From assembly GCA_023212645.1 (NCBI GenBank), contig JALBYC010000002.1:310001-374000 (forward strand): a stretch of DNA of 64,000 nt, given 5' to 3'. The DNA is from Farysia itapuensis. Lineage: Eukaryota; Basidiomycota; Ustilaginomycetes; Ustilaginales; Ustilaginaceae. The position numbers were made by a program, and so were the translations under genes. Each line of letters begins with the position of its first letter. Position 1 is the first letter of the stretch. This document shows, one piece after another, positions 30,039-40,771 of this stretch. The notes under the pieces are model-generated. The model was not told the DNA's origin and did no database searches. It saw nothing but the letters and a program-made list of their open reading frames with translations.

Positions 30039-32189
30039 TTGATGGCAGGGTTGATACGGTCGACAGCGACCTCACATCTGCCAGAAATCACCCAGGTGGG
30101 CCGTACGAGTCGCGACAAGGCTGAGACAGTCGATACCGTCGATGCAACCGTGCCAACACCATGGCTGACCTCGTTTGAATGGCAGCTATTGACCGTAAGC
30201 ACCGTCTTCAAGTTGCTTTTGATACCCACCTACCACTCGACGGACTTTGAAGTTCACCGTAACTGGCTTGCTATTACACACAGCCTTCCGGTACGTGAAT
30301 GGTACTTTGAGGCCACCTCGCAATGGACGCTGGATTACCCGCCATTCTTCGCCTACTTTTCGTGGTTGCTAGCCCAGCCTGCTGTGCTGGTCGACCCGGT
30401 CATTACCAGCGTCCACGCCGGCTTGGAGTATGCGGCTTGGTCGTGCAAGGCGTACATGCGAAGCACAGTCATCTTAACCGAATTGTTGCTTGCTGCAGCG
30501 TTGATAGCCCACAGCCGCCTGAACTCACAAGCCAAGACACAGAATGGTACAGGCGCGACTGACCAGACTCGCATATCCACCACGCAGATGCTTTGCGCCA
30601 GTCTTTTGATGCATCCTGGTCTCATCATCATTGACCATATCCACTTCCAGTACAACGGATTTTTGTTTGGCGTTCTTGCTTGGTCCCTTTGGGCAGCGAG
30701 GGAGGGGAACCCGCTTCTTTGCGCCTTTTTGTTCGCTTCCCTGCTCAATCTCAAGCACATCTATGTGTACATAGCTCCTCCCTTTCTCGTCTTCTTGCTA
30801 CGCTCCTACGTCTTTCCAGTCGGTAGCAGCCTGTCGGATCTCTCTCGACCTTTTGAGAGGCTGCTCACCGTCGGCGTTGTCACACTGGTGCCTTTCTTCA
30901 TCAGCCTGGCGCCTCTTGCCATAGACGGTCTAAGGCATGAAGCTGGACCTGTTGGAGTCATCGCACAGATGGTGTCAAGGCTCTTTCCTTTCAACAGAGG
31001 GTTGATTCACGCATACTGGGCTCCCAACGCTTGGGCCTTATGGACTTTTTTGGACCGTATCTTGGTCAAGGCCCTTCAAAGAGCTCCTTATTTGCAGAGA
31101 TATCTTCCCGCATCGATGCAAGCGCGTTACAAGGCACTTGCAGCCGGTGGCTTTGCATCCGCTTCGCGCGGCTTGGTTGAAAATATCTCCTTTGGTGTGC
31201 TGCCAGATATCAAGCCTGCAACCTGTTTCTTGCTCACCTTGGCCTGCTGCTCTGTCTACATGGTCAAGCTATGGCGCGCTCCGACTTACCGAACTTTCCT
31301 GGCGTCTATCAGCCTTTGTGGCTTTGCGTCTTTCTTGTTCGGATGGCATGTCCACGAGAAAGCCATCATGCTGGTCTTGGTGCCGTACACACTCCTTGCT
31401 GGCGAGGACTACGCACACATGCGCACCTTTGTGCTGTTGAGCACAGCAGGTATTGTTTCGCTGTTTCCCCTGCTTTTTCAACCAGCTGAAGGTCCCATCA
31501 AGATCATCTACTCGATCGTATGGGCTGTCATTGTGTTTGGCTCCCTACGAGAGAGAGTCTATCGGCCAGTGCAGACCAATATTGGCATGATTGTACATGG
31601 ACTAGAGACATTGTATCTCTGGGGCTTCCTGGCTTTACAGTTGTATGTTTCAGTCATACACGGATTTGCCTTTCCAGCAGCACCACCAACGGCGAGCTCT
31701 GCGATAGTTCTGACAGCCGAGCCACAAATTACCAGCTCAGCGAGTGTACAGCCCTTGCATTCCGCAGCAACGGATCCTAGTTGCCTCAACAGCAGCAGCA
31801 GTATCAGCTTTCCACCTTCCAGCTCGGATCTCCTCGACAATGTCCTATCTCACTCATCAGATCCTCTGACTGACGATTCTGCAAGCATGCAAGAAGTAAC
31901 AAGCGTGTCGTTTGACGCTGTCAGACCAAACCTGACGGTGAGCGACCTTGTCGCACCACCAGAGCCGATCGAGGGTGCAGAGCTGCACATTGAGCCGACA
32001 AGCACAAACGCCGGCTCCGTTCCGACATCTACACCGGGCTTTGTCAAGTCATCAATACAAGAGCCCACACTCGCTGCAGACTCAGCCTCGCTGGAGTTTC
32101 TGCCACTGATGATGGTCAGCGTGTATTGCAGTGTTGGTGTTGTGTGGGCCTGGATGCGTGCCTCGAGTCTGTATTTGACACGCGGATAA
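30039..32189 (+). CDS. ALG8: ER alpha-1,3-glucosyltransferase ALG8
   Basis: A multi-pass ER enzyme that adds the second glucose to the dolichol-linked N-glycan precursor. Diagnostic segments are TDFEVHRNWLAITHSLPVREWY, SQWTLDYPPFFAYFSW, IDHIHFQYNGFLFG and FGWHVHEKAIMLVLVPYTLLA, all typical of the ALG6/ALG8 family, and overall closer to ALG8. The 716 residues exceed the usual 500-580. The excess is a Ser/Thr/Pro-rich stretch of about 135 residues (about 545-682) inserted before the final membrane helix LEFLPLMMVSVYCSVGVVWAWM. No intron signal brackets it convincingly. The first residues before TPWLTSFEW are a short polar N-terminus. Confidence 0.88.
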   Translation: MMAGLIRSTATSHLPEITQVGRTSRDKAETVDTVDATVPTPWLTSFEWQLLTVSTVFKLLLIPTYHSTDFEVHRNWLAITHSLPVREWYFEATSQWTLDYPPFFAYFSWLLAQPAVLVDPVITSVHAGLEYAAWSCKAYMRSTVILTELLLAAALIAHSRLNSQAKTQNGTGATDQTRISTTQMLCASLLMHPGLIIIDHIHFQYNGFLFGVLAWSLWAAREGNPLLCAFLFASLLNLKHIYVYIAPPFLVFLLRSYVFPVGSSLSDLSRPFERLLTVGVVTLVPFFISLAPLAIDGLRHEAGPVGVIAQMVSRLFPFNRGLIHAYWAPNAWALWTFLDRILVKALQRAPYLQRYLPASMQARYKALAAGGFASASRGLVENISFGVLPDIKPATCFLLTLACCSVYMVKLWRAPTYRTFLASISLCGFASFLFGWHVHEKAIMLVLVPYTLLAGEDYAHMRTFVLLSTAGIVSLFPLLFQPAEGPIKIIYSIVWAVIVFGSLRERVYRPVQTNIGMIVHGLETLYLWGFLALQLYVSVIHGFAFPAAPPTASSAIVLTAEPQITSSASVQPLHSAATDPSCLNSSSSISFPPSSSDLLDNVLSHSSDPLTDDSASMQEVTSVSFDAVRPNLTVSDLVAPPEPIEGAELHIEPTSTNAGSVPTSTPGFVKSSIQEPTLAADSASLEFLPLMMVSVYCSVGVVWAWMRASSLYLTRG

Positions 32190-32766
32190 TCCAAGAGCGG
32201 GTAGCAAATTAGTGCGCCATTTTCAACATGAAAGCCATTTGCCGAAATCAGTGCCGGTCCGTGCCACCTAAGCCCAGAAATTACTGGCTCTTGTTCTCTC
32301 GCCCCGGCAATTAAGACGTCGGGCTAAAGGGGGTAGTGGGTGATTGTAATGGCAGCATTCATGCTTATGCGCAGCCTAGGGTCCGAAGCACAGATTGGGT
32401 GTCATAGGCACAAGGTTTTTCGGATCGGATCGAGATGAACAATGGGCAAGAAGAGTGAGAAGCTGAGAACTCGAACTCAGCCCACAATCTCAAAAATCCG
32501 TTTATGGCCAAGCCAAGATGATGATGATGTTGGGATTCCCAGAAGTGCGAGATGCTTCCTGTCTTCTTCTTTCCCATCTCCGATATCCTGACCCTTCTCC
32601 TCCTCTCCCTTCGCTTGTGTCCATCGTGAGCTGGCAGCAAATGTGTCCGTAGGCAGCATTGATGCAGCAACCTTCATCGCACATTGTCCTTTTCTCCCCC
32701 ATCTTGATGCTCTCGTAACGAGCTGTCGATCCGTCATCACAAGCCTCTGATCCTCGTCCCCTTGCC
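32190..32766. other. Intergenic region upstream of the PUF gene
   Basis: About 575 bp between ALG8 and the PUF gene on the same strand. It should contain the ALG8 3' UTR and the promoter and leader of the PUF gene. A CT-rich run at about 32560-32620 is typical of fungal leaders. No gene is recognised. Confidence 0.55.
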
Positions 32767-35700
32767 ATGCCGGGTCGAGACGAGCCTGCGGTGGCGCAAT
32801 ATCGGTCACCCTCCTTTTCTCAGGTCGCTGCACGGTCGGCGACAGCCACTGTCCGTCCCAAGTCCACCCGTCCATCGGCTCAGCGCAGTGTCAGCGGCAG
32901 TGCCCACCCCGGTCCAATCACCACTTTGGCCACCATGGACAGTCCTGCACAATCTCCTGCCGCCGACCAAGCAGTCCCAGATCCGATCATTGCCCTAGGT
33001 CAGACCACGCCTGGTCCAACTGGAGCGCATAGAGCAGTGCATAGATCCGCTACAACCAGCCCCGCTGTGTTTGGCCTGACCAAGCTCGATCAGAGCGGCT
33101 GGTCAGACTCTTCGGGTCCCAATACCAGCAGCTCGTCCAGCGTCTGGAACGGACGGGGCGCACACACTGCCGATAGTGACGCAGTCGGCACCGCTACCAC
33201 CTCCAACGTCAGCACTCCTGGTCGCATCCCACCCTCAGACTCGGCAGAGCTCCTAGGACCGGCAATCAAATATGCACCACCACTCTTGCCTCCCGATAGC
33301 TCGGCTTGGGCAAACGTTCGAGCGTCAACTGCCATCTGGCCAAATGATTTGTCCACCTCTACATCAGATCTCGCTATTGATGCTCAGTCAGGCTCGATTC
33401 CAGCAAAACATCCCACCGAGGATCGCCCGCGCAAGACTATTCTCATCGGAAGTCACGATACCAAGGCCGAGCTGATCTCGCAGCAAAATCGACCCGACAA
33501 GCAAAGCAATCGCTCCAACGCTATTCAACGAGCGCCGATCCGATCTACAACACTAGATCCCAGTCAACTTCCAGACGGAAAGGCACGATCCGATCCAGAT
33601 AACACCATCTCAAACCCTCCAGATGAGCTTATTCCCGCGTTCAACGACCTCTCGCTCGCCAATGCAAACAAAGATGCATCTACTCCCGTACCTGATCAGT
33701 TTGCTGGACAGTCAGATATGCCATCCCCAGGTCTGTACGGCGGCGCACCCGGCTTTATGCAGAGACCTTCCGGTTCATATGTCCCCTCCAATGGTCGGGA
33801 AGGCTTCGTCCATCCGTCTCCGTACATGCCTGGCTCAGGTATCAGGTCTCCCGATGGCTTCGGTCCACCCTTTCATCCAAGCATGAACAACATGGCACCA
33901 GTAGACATGTCTGGTTACGAGTCATACAGGACCACACCAGATCCGTACGCTCCGACCATGCCTGGGCGCGCTATCTTTGCGTCTCCTGCTGGCTCGCAGG
34001 GCTCAACTCCCCAGAGTCCGGCATTTGGACCAGCGGCAATTATTTCACCATTCCAGGCGTCAATGCGGGCTGGCGAGCCAATGTTCTATCCTGCACCACC
34101 AGGTGGTGGGAACAATGGTGCTTTTGTAGGACCAGGACCCATGATGACCTCAGCCCGGCCTATGATGCTACCGGGTGGTCAGCAATACCCATTCAGCATG
34201 GGACCAGGCGCTGATGGACGTAGTCCACCGATGCCACAATCGCCAATGATGCCTCATGGCTTACCGATGCCCGGCGGTAGTATGATGGTAAGCCCGGTCT
34301 TGCCACACATGTCACCGGCGCTCAGTGATCGGCGTCTGTCTCAAGGTCATGGCCATCAGTACATGGCTGGTCTCCATAGACGAATGGGCTCCAATGTCGA
34401 AACCTTTGTACCCCTTTCCCCGCGACCACCGTATCCCATGGGACCCCACCAAGGTGGTATGATGCCCGGACACATGCCAATGCCAGGCTTTCCTCCAGGT
34501 GCACCAATGCAAGCCTGGAACGGTCGCTATCCAGACCATCGACAGATACCCACTGGCCCAGGCGGCGTCATGGCGCCTCCGGCTGGATTTGGTCCGCTGA
34601 TGGACCCACGTAATGGGCCTGCATACTACTACAATGGTAACAACAGAGCTATTCCGAACATGGAAGCTACAGGTTCGACGCGAAGTCCTCTTCTGGAGGA
34701 CTTCCGCAACCGACATTCCAAGAACCGCAAATTTGAGCTCAGGGACATTTTAGGAAGCGTAGTCGAGTTCAGTGGTGACCAGCACGGCAGCCGGTTCATC
34801 CAAGAGAAGCTTGTCACGGCCACCCTTGACGAACGAAGCGCTATATTTGACGAAATCTTGCCGCATGCTCGCGCGCTCATGACCGATGTTTTCGGCAACT
34901 ATGTCATACAAAAGCTCTTTGAGCACGGTACCGATACCCAACGGTCTGTACTTGCACAGGACATGGAGAGCCACATCCTATCTTTGTCGTTGGGCACGTA
35001 CGGCTGTCGAGTCGTCCAAAAAGCATTTGATCATACCACGGCGGATCAACGCATTAAGCTTGCAAAAGAGCTAGATGGTCATGTTCTCCAATGCGTTCGC
35101 GACCAAAACGCCAACCACGTTGTGCAAAAGATCATCGAGCGGGTCAACCCCGTAGAGGTAGATTTCGTGCCAAAAGCGTTTCAAGGACAGGTTCCGTTGC
35201 TTGCCGCGCATTGCTATTCTTGCCGGGTACTGCAGCGGATTTTCGAACATTGTGATGAGTCTCAATCACGACCTTTGCTGCAGGAACTGCATGCCGATTC
35301 GCTTCGCTTGATGCAGGACCAGTATGGCAACTATGTTATCCAATGGGTGCTGCAGCGTGGTCAAGCGCAGGACCGAGCGCAAGTCATTTTCAAAATCAAA
35401 GGCTCAATACTGCAGCTTTCTCGGCACAAGTTTGCCTCAAATGTGATCGAAGAGGTCATCCGCACATCGAACGCGCAAGATCGCAGCGACATGATCAACG
35501 AGATTATAACACCCAAAGAAATCTCCGCGGAAGGACCGGATGCGGCAGCCGGATTAACTGGACAGGTCGTCGCTCCGGCCATCTTGATGATGCGAGATCA
35601 GTTTGCAAACTACGTCTTGCAGCGATTCTTGGAGAAGGCCGACCGCGAGCAGCGGGCCAAGCTGATTCAACTTGTTCAGACCAATCTCAACAGCACCAAG

Positions 35701-35841
35701 AAAGTTAGCCAAGGCCATCCCACAAAGCATCTTATCGCCATCGAGCGTTTTATCGAGACCCTTCCAGAGCTTTCCGATTCACCGGTGGTTGGACAAGGTG
35801 ACAAAGCTCAACCCAGCGGCCAAGTATCATCCACGACGTAA
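32767..35841 (+). CDS. Pumilio-family RNA-binding protein (PUF3-like)
   Basis: The protein has 1024 residues. The first 640 are disordered, Ser/Pro/Met/Gly-rich. A Pumilio homology domain occupies about 645-1000 with eight repeats. Their core helices read SRFIQ, NYVIQ, CRVVQ, NHVVQ, CRVLQ, NYVIQ, SNVIE and NYVLQ. This is the same residue set as classical Pumilio/Puf3 and predicts binding to UGUANAUA in mRNA 3' UTRs. The linker [16 protein letters not shown] before repeat 1 is also classic. PUF proteins repress or stabilise target mRNAs; Puf3 in yeast controls mitochondrial messages. The first Met at 32767 gives a plausible start, but a downstream Met (32935) is possible. Confidence 0.92.
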   Translation: MPGRDEPAVAQYRSPSFSQVAARSATATVRPKSTRPSAQRSVSGSAHPGPITTLATMDSPAQSPAADQAVPDPIIALGQTTPGPTGAHRAVHRSATTSPAVFGLTKLDQSGWSDSSGPNTSSSSSVWNGRGAHTADSDAVGTATTSNVSTPGRIPPSDSAELLGPAIKYAPPLLPPDSSAWANVRASTAIWPNDLSTSTSDLAIDAQSGSIPAKHPTEDRPRKTILIGSHDTKAELISQQNRPDKQSNRSNAIQRAPIRSTTLDPSQLPDGKARSDPDNTISNPPDELIPAFNDLSLANANKDASTPVPDQFAGQSDMPSPGLYGGAPGFMQRPSGSYVPSNGREGFVHPSPYMPGSGIRSPDGFGPPFHPSMNNMAPVDMSGYESYRTTPDPYAPTMPGRAIFASPAGSQGSTPQSPAFGPAAIISPFQASMRAGEPMFYPAPPGGGNNGAFVGPGPMMTSARPMMLPGGQQYPFSMGPGADGRSPPMPQSPMMPHGLPMPGGSMMVSPVLPHMSPALSDRRLSQGHGHQYMAGLHRRMGSNVETFVPLSPRPPYPMGPHQGGMMPGHMPMPGFPPGAPMQAWNGRYPDHRQIPTGPGGVMAPPAGFGPLMDPRNGPAYYYNGNNRAIPNMEATGSTRSPLLEDFRNRHSKNRKFELRDILGSVVEFSGDQHGSRFIQEKLVTATLDERSAIFDEILPHARALMTDVFGNYVIQKLFEHGTDTQRSVLAQDMESHILSLSLGTYGCRVVQKAFDHTTADQRIKLAKELDGHVLQCVRDQNANHVVQKIIERVNPVEVDFVPKAFQGQVPLLAAHCYSCRVLQRIFEHCDESQSRPLLQELHADSLRLMQDQYGNYVIQWVLQRGQAQDRAQVIFKIKGSILQLSRHKFASNVIEEVIRTSNAQDRSDMINEIITPKEISAEGPDAAAGLTGQVVAPAILMMRDQFANYVLQRFLEKADREQRAKLIQLVQTNLNSTKKVSQGHPTKHLIAIERFIETLPELSDSPVVGQGDKAQPSGQVSSTT

Positions 35842-36062
35842 GCGCGCCCATCCACAACCGCAATTCGACCCACACTGCAAACTTGCTTTTCAATATAGAC
35901 AGGTCAGATGACCTCCCCTTGTCCCCCTTTTCCTCTTCTGAAATGTCCGGAGTCAATGCGATGACTGTCGTACACACTGAGACAGATCGACAGAAGTTGA
36001 TGCAATGAATGTTGTTTCTTTCATTCGCTTAACTTTTGCGTGGATTGCGCTGCGTGTGGCGA

Positions 36063-39000
36063 TTAAGGGTGTCCTGGTTGGGTGGGTAGTCTTTCCATGG
36101 CGCCGACTCCTAAGCCTGTGATAGGCGGGGGTAGTTGGGCAGCGTGTCGACGGAGGCGGCTGCGTTTACTGATGCTCGCCGTCGCGCCACGTATGCTGCC
36201 GGTGCCTGATGCAGGCTGCTGTCCCGCCCGGCGCGAGACGGATCCGACGGGGAACGGGTGCATCTTGGCATTGTTCTCCAGCATGTAGTTGGCGCGTGAT
36301 CTCCGGCGAAGTGAGTGGGACGCAATCTTACCGCCGCGTGCTCTGACGCTCCCACTCGCATCCGCACGTCGGGTCGTTTGCGCCTGCTGCGGTCTTGAAC
36401 TACCACCATCTTGGCCAGTATCCGTGTCTGTCTCGTCAGATATGGCAGCGGCGAGGGGGTTGGCGGCGTACCAGGACGAGTATCCGGAATAGTAAGCCAG
36501 CCCGCCGAGAAGAGCGGCACCGTAGCCGCGTCGTGCTGGTTTTGCGTCTTGCCGCGCGCGGTTGAGCGCCGACTGCGCCGCTAGTGAACGTTTGACCGGT
36601 CTTGAAGACCGCTGACTCGCCCGATTCAGCTCGCGCAGCGTCTCGACAGCTCTCGTGTCTCCCTCGGCTGCACAAGCCGTCTGCTTCTTCGCGCTGGATG
36701 ACGTTGGCTCGACCACCTCCCCGCACAACCCGCCAGTCCTCGGTTGGGATTTGCGCGAGATGACACTTTCAGTAGACGCACCTACATCGGCGTGCGATGC
36801 GGTTATAGAGATAGAGCGTGTAGCTGAGTCCACGGACGGCTTTCGTCGCCCACTACCCTCTCGACTCGCATTCATGTCGCCGCTGCGGCCCAGATCGGCG
36901 GTGTACTTGGGTGAAATTCTCGACTGCGGTGCTTGACTGCCCGAGTTTCGCGACGACTGCGGTTCGGACTGCTCAGAAGCGGTGCTGAGGGAGTCGAATC
37001 GCAAGCCCAGGCTATCGCGTGCGCCGGGAGCAAGGGTCAGCGCGAGCGCATCCGACCCCGCGAGAAGCAGCGCACTGACTCTACGTGCCTGGTCGCGCAC
37101 CCGTCCCGCATTGACCGGTACAAACGGCATCGACTCCGCCAGCGCATCTGCCAGCATCGCCACCAAATCTCCCCCACCACTCTGCCCTCCGCTGTTAGTA
37201 CTCGCACTACTTTCGCCCTCCAGGCCTGCATCAGCTGACCGCGGAGAAGTATGACTCGCCGATACTTGTCGACGCTCCATCTCGGCCACCAGCGCATTCG
37301 ACAGTCGTGCCACCTTGTGTTCGTCCGACGCGATACCTGCGCCGTTCTGAGCGATGCCGTACTCGTGCGACAGCATGCGTGACCGTTTTTCAGCTGGACT
37401 CATTGGCGTCTTGCGGCCTAATTTACCACCTTTCATGCCCAGCGGACTGGTTACAGAGACAGCGTTGATGCGATCCATGTCCTCCTGACCGTCTCGGTCC
37501 CGGGTCTTGACGTTAGCAGAGCTGGTGTTGATGACTCGATCCTCGAAAGCGGGAGCCAACGCTGGTGCTTTCGTCGGTGACTCTTGTGCCAGGGCCTTTC
37601 TTTGAAACTGAGCTGGCGACATCGCAGCCGGTGGTGAAAAGTCATCTGCATCGGGCGGCAACACCAAGCCGAGAACGTTTCGATTTGACGCAGCATGTTT
37701 GGCCTTTGCTGGACTGCCGAGCTGATGATGGGCAGCGACCATGGGTCGCTTTGTCGGCGAGTTGGGGGGAAGTGCATTCTTGGGGGAGCCGGGGAAAGCG
37801 ACTGCTGTGCGGTTGAGCACGGGGGTACCGGGCAGAGACGACGTGCGGGGAGGCGGACTGGCAGCCAGGGGTATATGTGGTATCGGCGCAGTCCGCTTCG
37901 GCGTGTCTGGAACTGCTGCTGTGGTATCTGGTTTTGGAGGGGAGATGTTGGTGACGTTGGCTGCAAACGAGCGGACCTCGGAAGACAGAACGGGGTCGGG
38001 CACCCGGAGATGTGATTGTGGTTGGGGCTTCTCCGGTGTCACAGGCTCAGCCGGCAAGGACGTGGATGCACCAGCTGGTGTTGGAGTTGACGATGCTTTC
38101 TGCAGCACACCCTGCCCAATCATGGCCGGTAGGATACGATGTCGATACCATTCGCCAGCATTCTTACCCAGCTGCTCCACATCGTGGCTGCTGGGTGTAT
38201 TTGCATTTGGCCGCGTGTAATTCTGGTAAAGTACAGCAGAAACGGGCATAGTCTTGGCAACTTTGACAACAGAAGCGATGCTTCGTGGCACGAGTGTTGA
38301 AGCGACCATACGAATGACGGATGCGGGTACCCAAGCTGCCATCTCGCCAAGATCGGATACCTGTGTAACAAGGACCGCCGACCCTCTCGGATCTCGAATA
38401 GGTGCTTTCGGCAACGACGGCACGGTCTCTGCTGCGACCGTCGGCGAGGTGGGTGGATGCTTGCTTCCCGATACAGACCGTCCTCGGCGGCCAAGCGCGC
38501 GCAAGCCCTTGGCTACATGTGCAGATTTGGTCATTGCCGGACTCGTTGAGAGATCCACCGTGGGCGCACACGCACTCTCTGGCACACCGTCATCGCCCAA
38601 ATCTTCAACCATAAAGCCGGCAGTCTGCAGCTCGAAGCGAGTGTATCCTTTCCGGGGCGGCAGACTTGGATCCACAACGCTCTGCGAAGACGAGACCAAT
38701 CGTAGAGGTCCATCTTCCGATGATTGCGTGGAACCTTTTGGGGGAAGGCGTGCATCTACACTCAAGAGTACCATGTCGCGAGCTTTGGCGACCATAAAGA
38801 TGCTGCCAAAACGAAAGCTTTCAACACGCGCCGCAAGCGCGTCAGCAATGACTGCGGGATCTCTAACGCGTTCGGTGGAGGATGTTGACGGGGTAGCGTC
38901 CGCGAGCCACCTCCTGACACAACCGTCTTCGACAGTAGTATCCCATAGCTTTCGATTTTCAGCACTGGCCATGAGCGACCAGAACTGTCTTGCGGTCACA

Positions 39001-39449
39001 CCAGGAATAGTCGATTGCACGCAGAACAGATTGCGATTGGGATCTGGATGCGAGCGGACAGTGATAGACGAGGCGAATCCATCTCTGGCCGAATCAACGG
39101 GAGGTGTAGATGCAGTATACAGGACGTCCCAGTCTGATATTGGGATCTCGCTCTTTTGGTCATTTGGAGCAAATTGACTCCCTTCAGGTAGCGGTAAGAG
39201 GTCGGCGGCATCTGGATCGACATAGGAAAGAAAGCGATGGAGAATATCGAGCGAAGTGTTTGTGAGCTGCTGTGTTGTTGGTTCCTGCTGAATCGGTATT
39301 GGGGGCGCTACCCGAATGATAGAGGGCGGTTTCGCCGGCTTAGCGAAAGCTGGCATGATGTAATACTTTGGCGAGCTCAGCTCCGGTATAGGTTCGACAT
39401 GGATGCGAGCCAAAAGCTGTGGTATCGATGATGGTGTTGTACAGCACAA
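36063..39449 (-). CDS. Large protein with a START-like lipid-binding domain
   Basis: 1128 residues. Residues about 100-410 show START/Bet-v1-type features: WDVLYTAS, the ligand-cup motif FWSLMASAENRKLWD, and ITHVSQ-like VLVTQVSDLGEMAAWVPASVIRMVAS leading to the long C-terminal helix. START domains bind sterols, phospholipids or ceramide. The remaining 700 residues are low in complexity, Ser/Pro/Arg-rich, with one weakly hydrophobic patch (GAALLGGLAYYSGYSSWYAA, about 985-1005) that could touch membrane. No catalytic domain is seen. Translation may start at Met32 (39356), just before the Pro-rich beginning of the conserved part. It is divergent from the PLP2 gene. Confidence 0.7.
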   Translation of the reverse strand: MCCTTPSSIPQLLARIHVEPIPELSSPKYYIMPAFAKPAKPPSIIRVAPPIPIQQEPTTQQLTNTSLDILHRFLSYVDPDAADLLPLPEGSQFAPNDQKSEIPISDWDVLYTASTPPVDSARDGFASSITVRSHPDPNRNLFCVQSTIPGVTARQFWSLMASAENRKLWDTTVEDGCVRRWLADATPSTSSTERVRDPAVIADALAARVESFRFGSIFMVAKARDMVLLSVDARLPPKGSTQSSEDGPLRLVSSSQSVVDPSLPPRKGYTRFELQTAGFMVEDLGDDGVPESACAPTVDLSTSPAMTKSAHVAKGLRALGRRGRSVSGSKHPPTSPTVAAETVPSLPKAPIRDPRGSAVLVTQVSDLGEMAAWVPASVIRMVASTLVPRSIASVVKVAKTMPVSAVLYQNYTRPNANTPSSHDVEQLGKNAGEWYRHRILPAMIGQGVLQKASSTPTPAGASTSLPAEPVTPEKPQPQSHLRVPDPVLSSEVRSFAANVTNISPPKPDTTAAVPDTPKRTAPIPHIPLAASPPPRTSSLPGTPVLNRTAVAFPGSPKNALPPNSPTKRPMVAAHHQLGSPAKAKHAASNRNVLGLVLPPDADDFSPPAAMSPAQFQRKALAQESPTKAPALAPAFEDRVINTSSANVKTRDRDGQEDMDRINAVSVTSPLGMKGGKLGRKTPMSPAEKRSRMLSHEYGIAQNGAGIASDEHKVARLSNALVAEMERRQVSASHTSPRSADAGLEGESSASTNSGGQSGGGDLVAMLADALAESMPFVPVNAGRVRDQARRVSALLLAGSDALALTLAPGARDSLGLRFDSLSTASEQSEPQSSRNSGSQAPQSRISPKYTADLGRSGDMNASREGSGRRKPSVDSATRSISITASHADVGASTESVISRKSQPRTGGLCGEVVEPTSSSAKKQTACAAEGDTRAVETLRELNRASQRSSRPVKRSLAAQSALNRARQDAKPARRGYGAALLGGLAYYSGYSSWYAANPLAAAISDETDTDTGQDGGSSRPQQAQTTRRADASGSVRARGGKIASHSLRRRSRANYMLENNAKMHPFPVGSVSRRAGQQPASGTGSIRGATASISKRSRLRRHAAQLPPPITGLGVGAMERLPTQPGHP

Positions 39450-39662
39450 GAAACAAACACAACAAATTTGGCACCTGTCAGTACATTCACATTGCGTTTC
39501 ACAGTTTTCAGGGGTTTGAAATTTACGCGTTTCAACCTAACACACGCGCCTACTGTCTCGGAACTCGGAACTCGGCACTGGCACAAAGAAGGAATCACAA
39601 TCTGGAAGATCAAAGGGAGAACAACTGTGGTGCCTCTCTGTGCATACGCCATCTCGGACAAG

Positions 39663-40591
39663 ATGCAGGCAGAGGTGGATGTAACTCAAGACACAGAGTT
39701 TCATGATGCGTTGAGAGCCCATGGAATCATACCGCAGAAACCTCCATCTCGCTCTCCCTCGCCCGAGCTGCCAACGGCGGCGGAGACACGTTCACAATCA
39801 CTCAAGCAGGCTACTGTCGAGGACCTGGACTTGCAGCTTGACGGAGAGGTGGACGAACAAGAGGAGCGCCTCCTTGAGAGTATACGTCGCCAACGTATGG
39901 CGCAATTGCGGCAAGAGACGAAGAGAGCTAGATTTGGAAGGGTATATCCTATCACTCGTCCTGATTACACCCGTGAAGTGACCGAAGCAAGCAAGTCAAC
40001 TGCCGACACAGCAGAGGATGGTGAAGAACCCAAATCATTGCAAGGCACAGGTGTGGTCTGTTTCCTCTACAAAGATGGGTAAGTGGCACAGTCTCGCGCT
40101 CGGAGATCGTGAAGCACTAACGTTTGACGCCTTTCGTTCTCAGCATGGAGACATGTCGCTTACTTGCAGGATACTTGGACACGTTAGCGGCCAAGTACCC
40201 AGCGTCCAAGTTTGTCAGCATTGTCGGCGATCAGTGCATACCTGACTACCCGGATCGGAACTTGCCAACGCTGCTGATTTACCGCAACGGTGAGCTGCAT
40301 AGACAGATCGTCGGGCTCAGGCCCGAGATCGGTCTGGATGGTATGAAGACCAAGTGCGAGGACATTGAGCTGCTTCTCACAGCTGTTGGGGCTATTGAAA
40401 GAAGCAGCGTACCTGGCGCACCAACTCACCTAGGTTCAGCCAAAACACAGCGAGACACTATCAGGGAGGAGGACGAGGAAGAGCAAGATGTACAGGATGA
40501 TGACACCAGATCCTCAAATCGCAACGGTAGATCGATTCGCAGCTCCAACAAGACGCAGGACGAGCTAGATGACGAGCTAGACTGGGACTGA
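39663..40591 (+). CDS. PLP2: Phosducin-like protein of the PLP2/PDCL3 family, one intron
   Basis: Exons 39663-40078 and 40144-40591 are joined across a 65-nt intron (GTAAGT to TCTCAG), giving 287 residues. The protein starts MQAEVDVTQDTEFHDALRAHGII, has a Glu-rich segment DEQEERLLESIRRQRMAQLR, then GRVYPITRPDYTREVTEAS. A thioredoxin-like fold follows (VVCFLYKDG, CRLLAGYLDTLAAKYPASKF, CIPDYPDRNLPTLLIYRNG). It lacks a CxxC redox motif, as expected. PLP2 proteins assist the CCT chaperonin in folding actin, tubulin or cell-cycle clients. The C-terminal tail is acidic, ending DELDDELDWD. The unspliced frame ends at 40082. Confidence 0.9.
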
Positions 40592-40771
40592 TTGCACATT
40601 CCCACGTACCTTGCAACGTGGATTCGCACGTCGCACGTTCCTGACTTGGCCGATCTACCTCCACTTGGCTGCTACGGAACTGGGAAAGACACCGAAGAAA
40701 TGCTATAAAATTTAAAGCTGTAATCATAATGGTCTGTGTGTTTCCTTCCCACCAAAAGCTGACTCTCTGAA

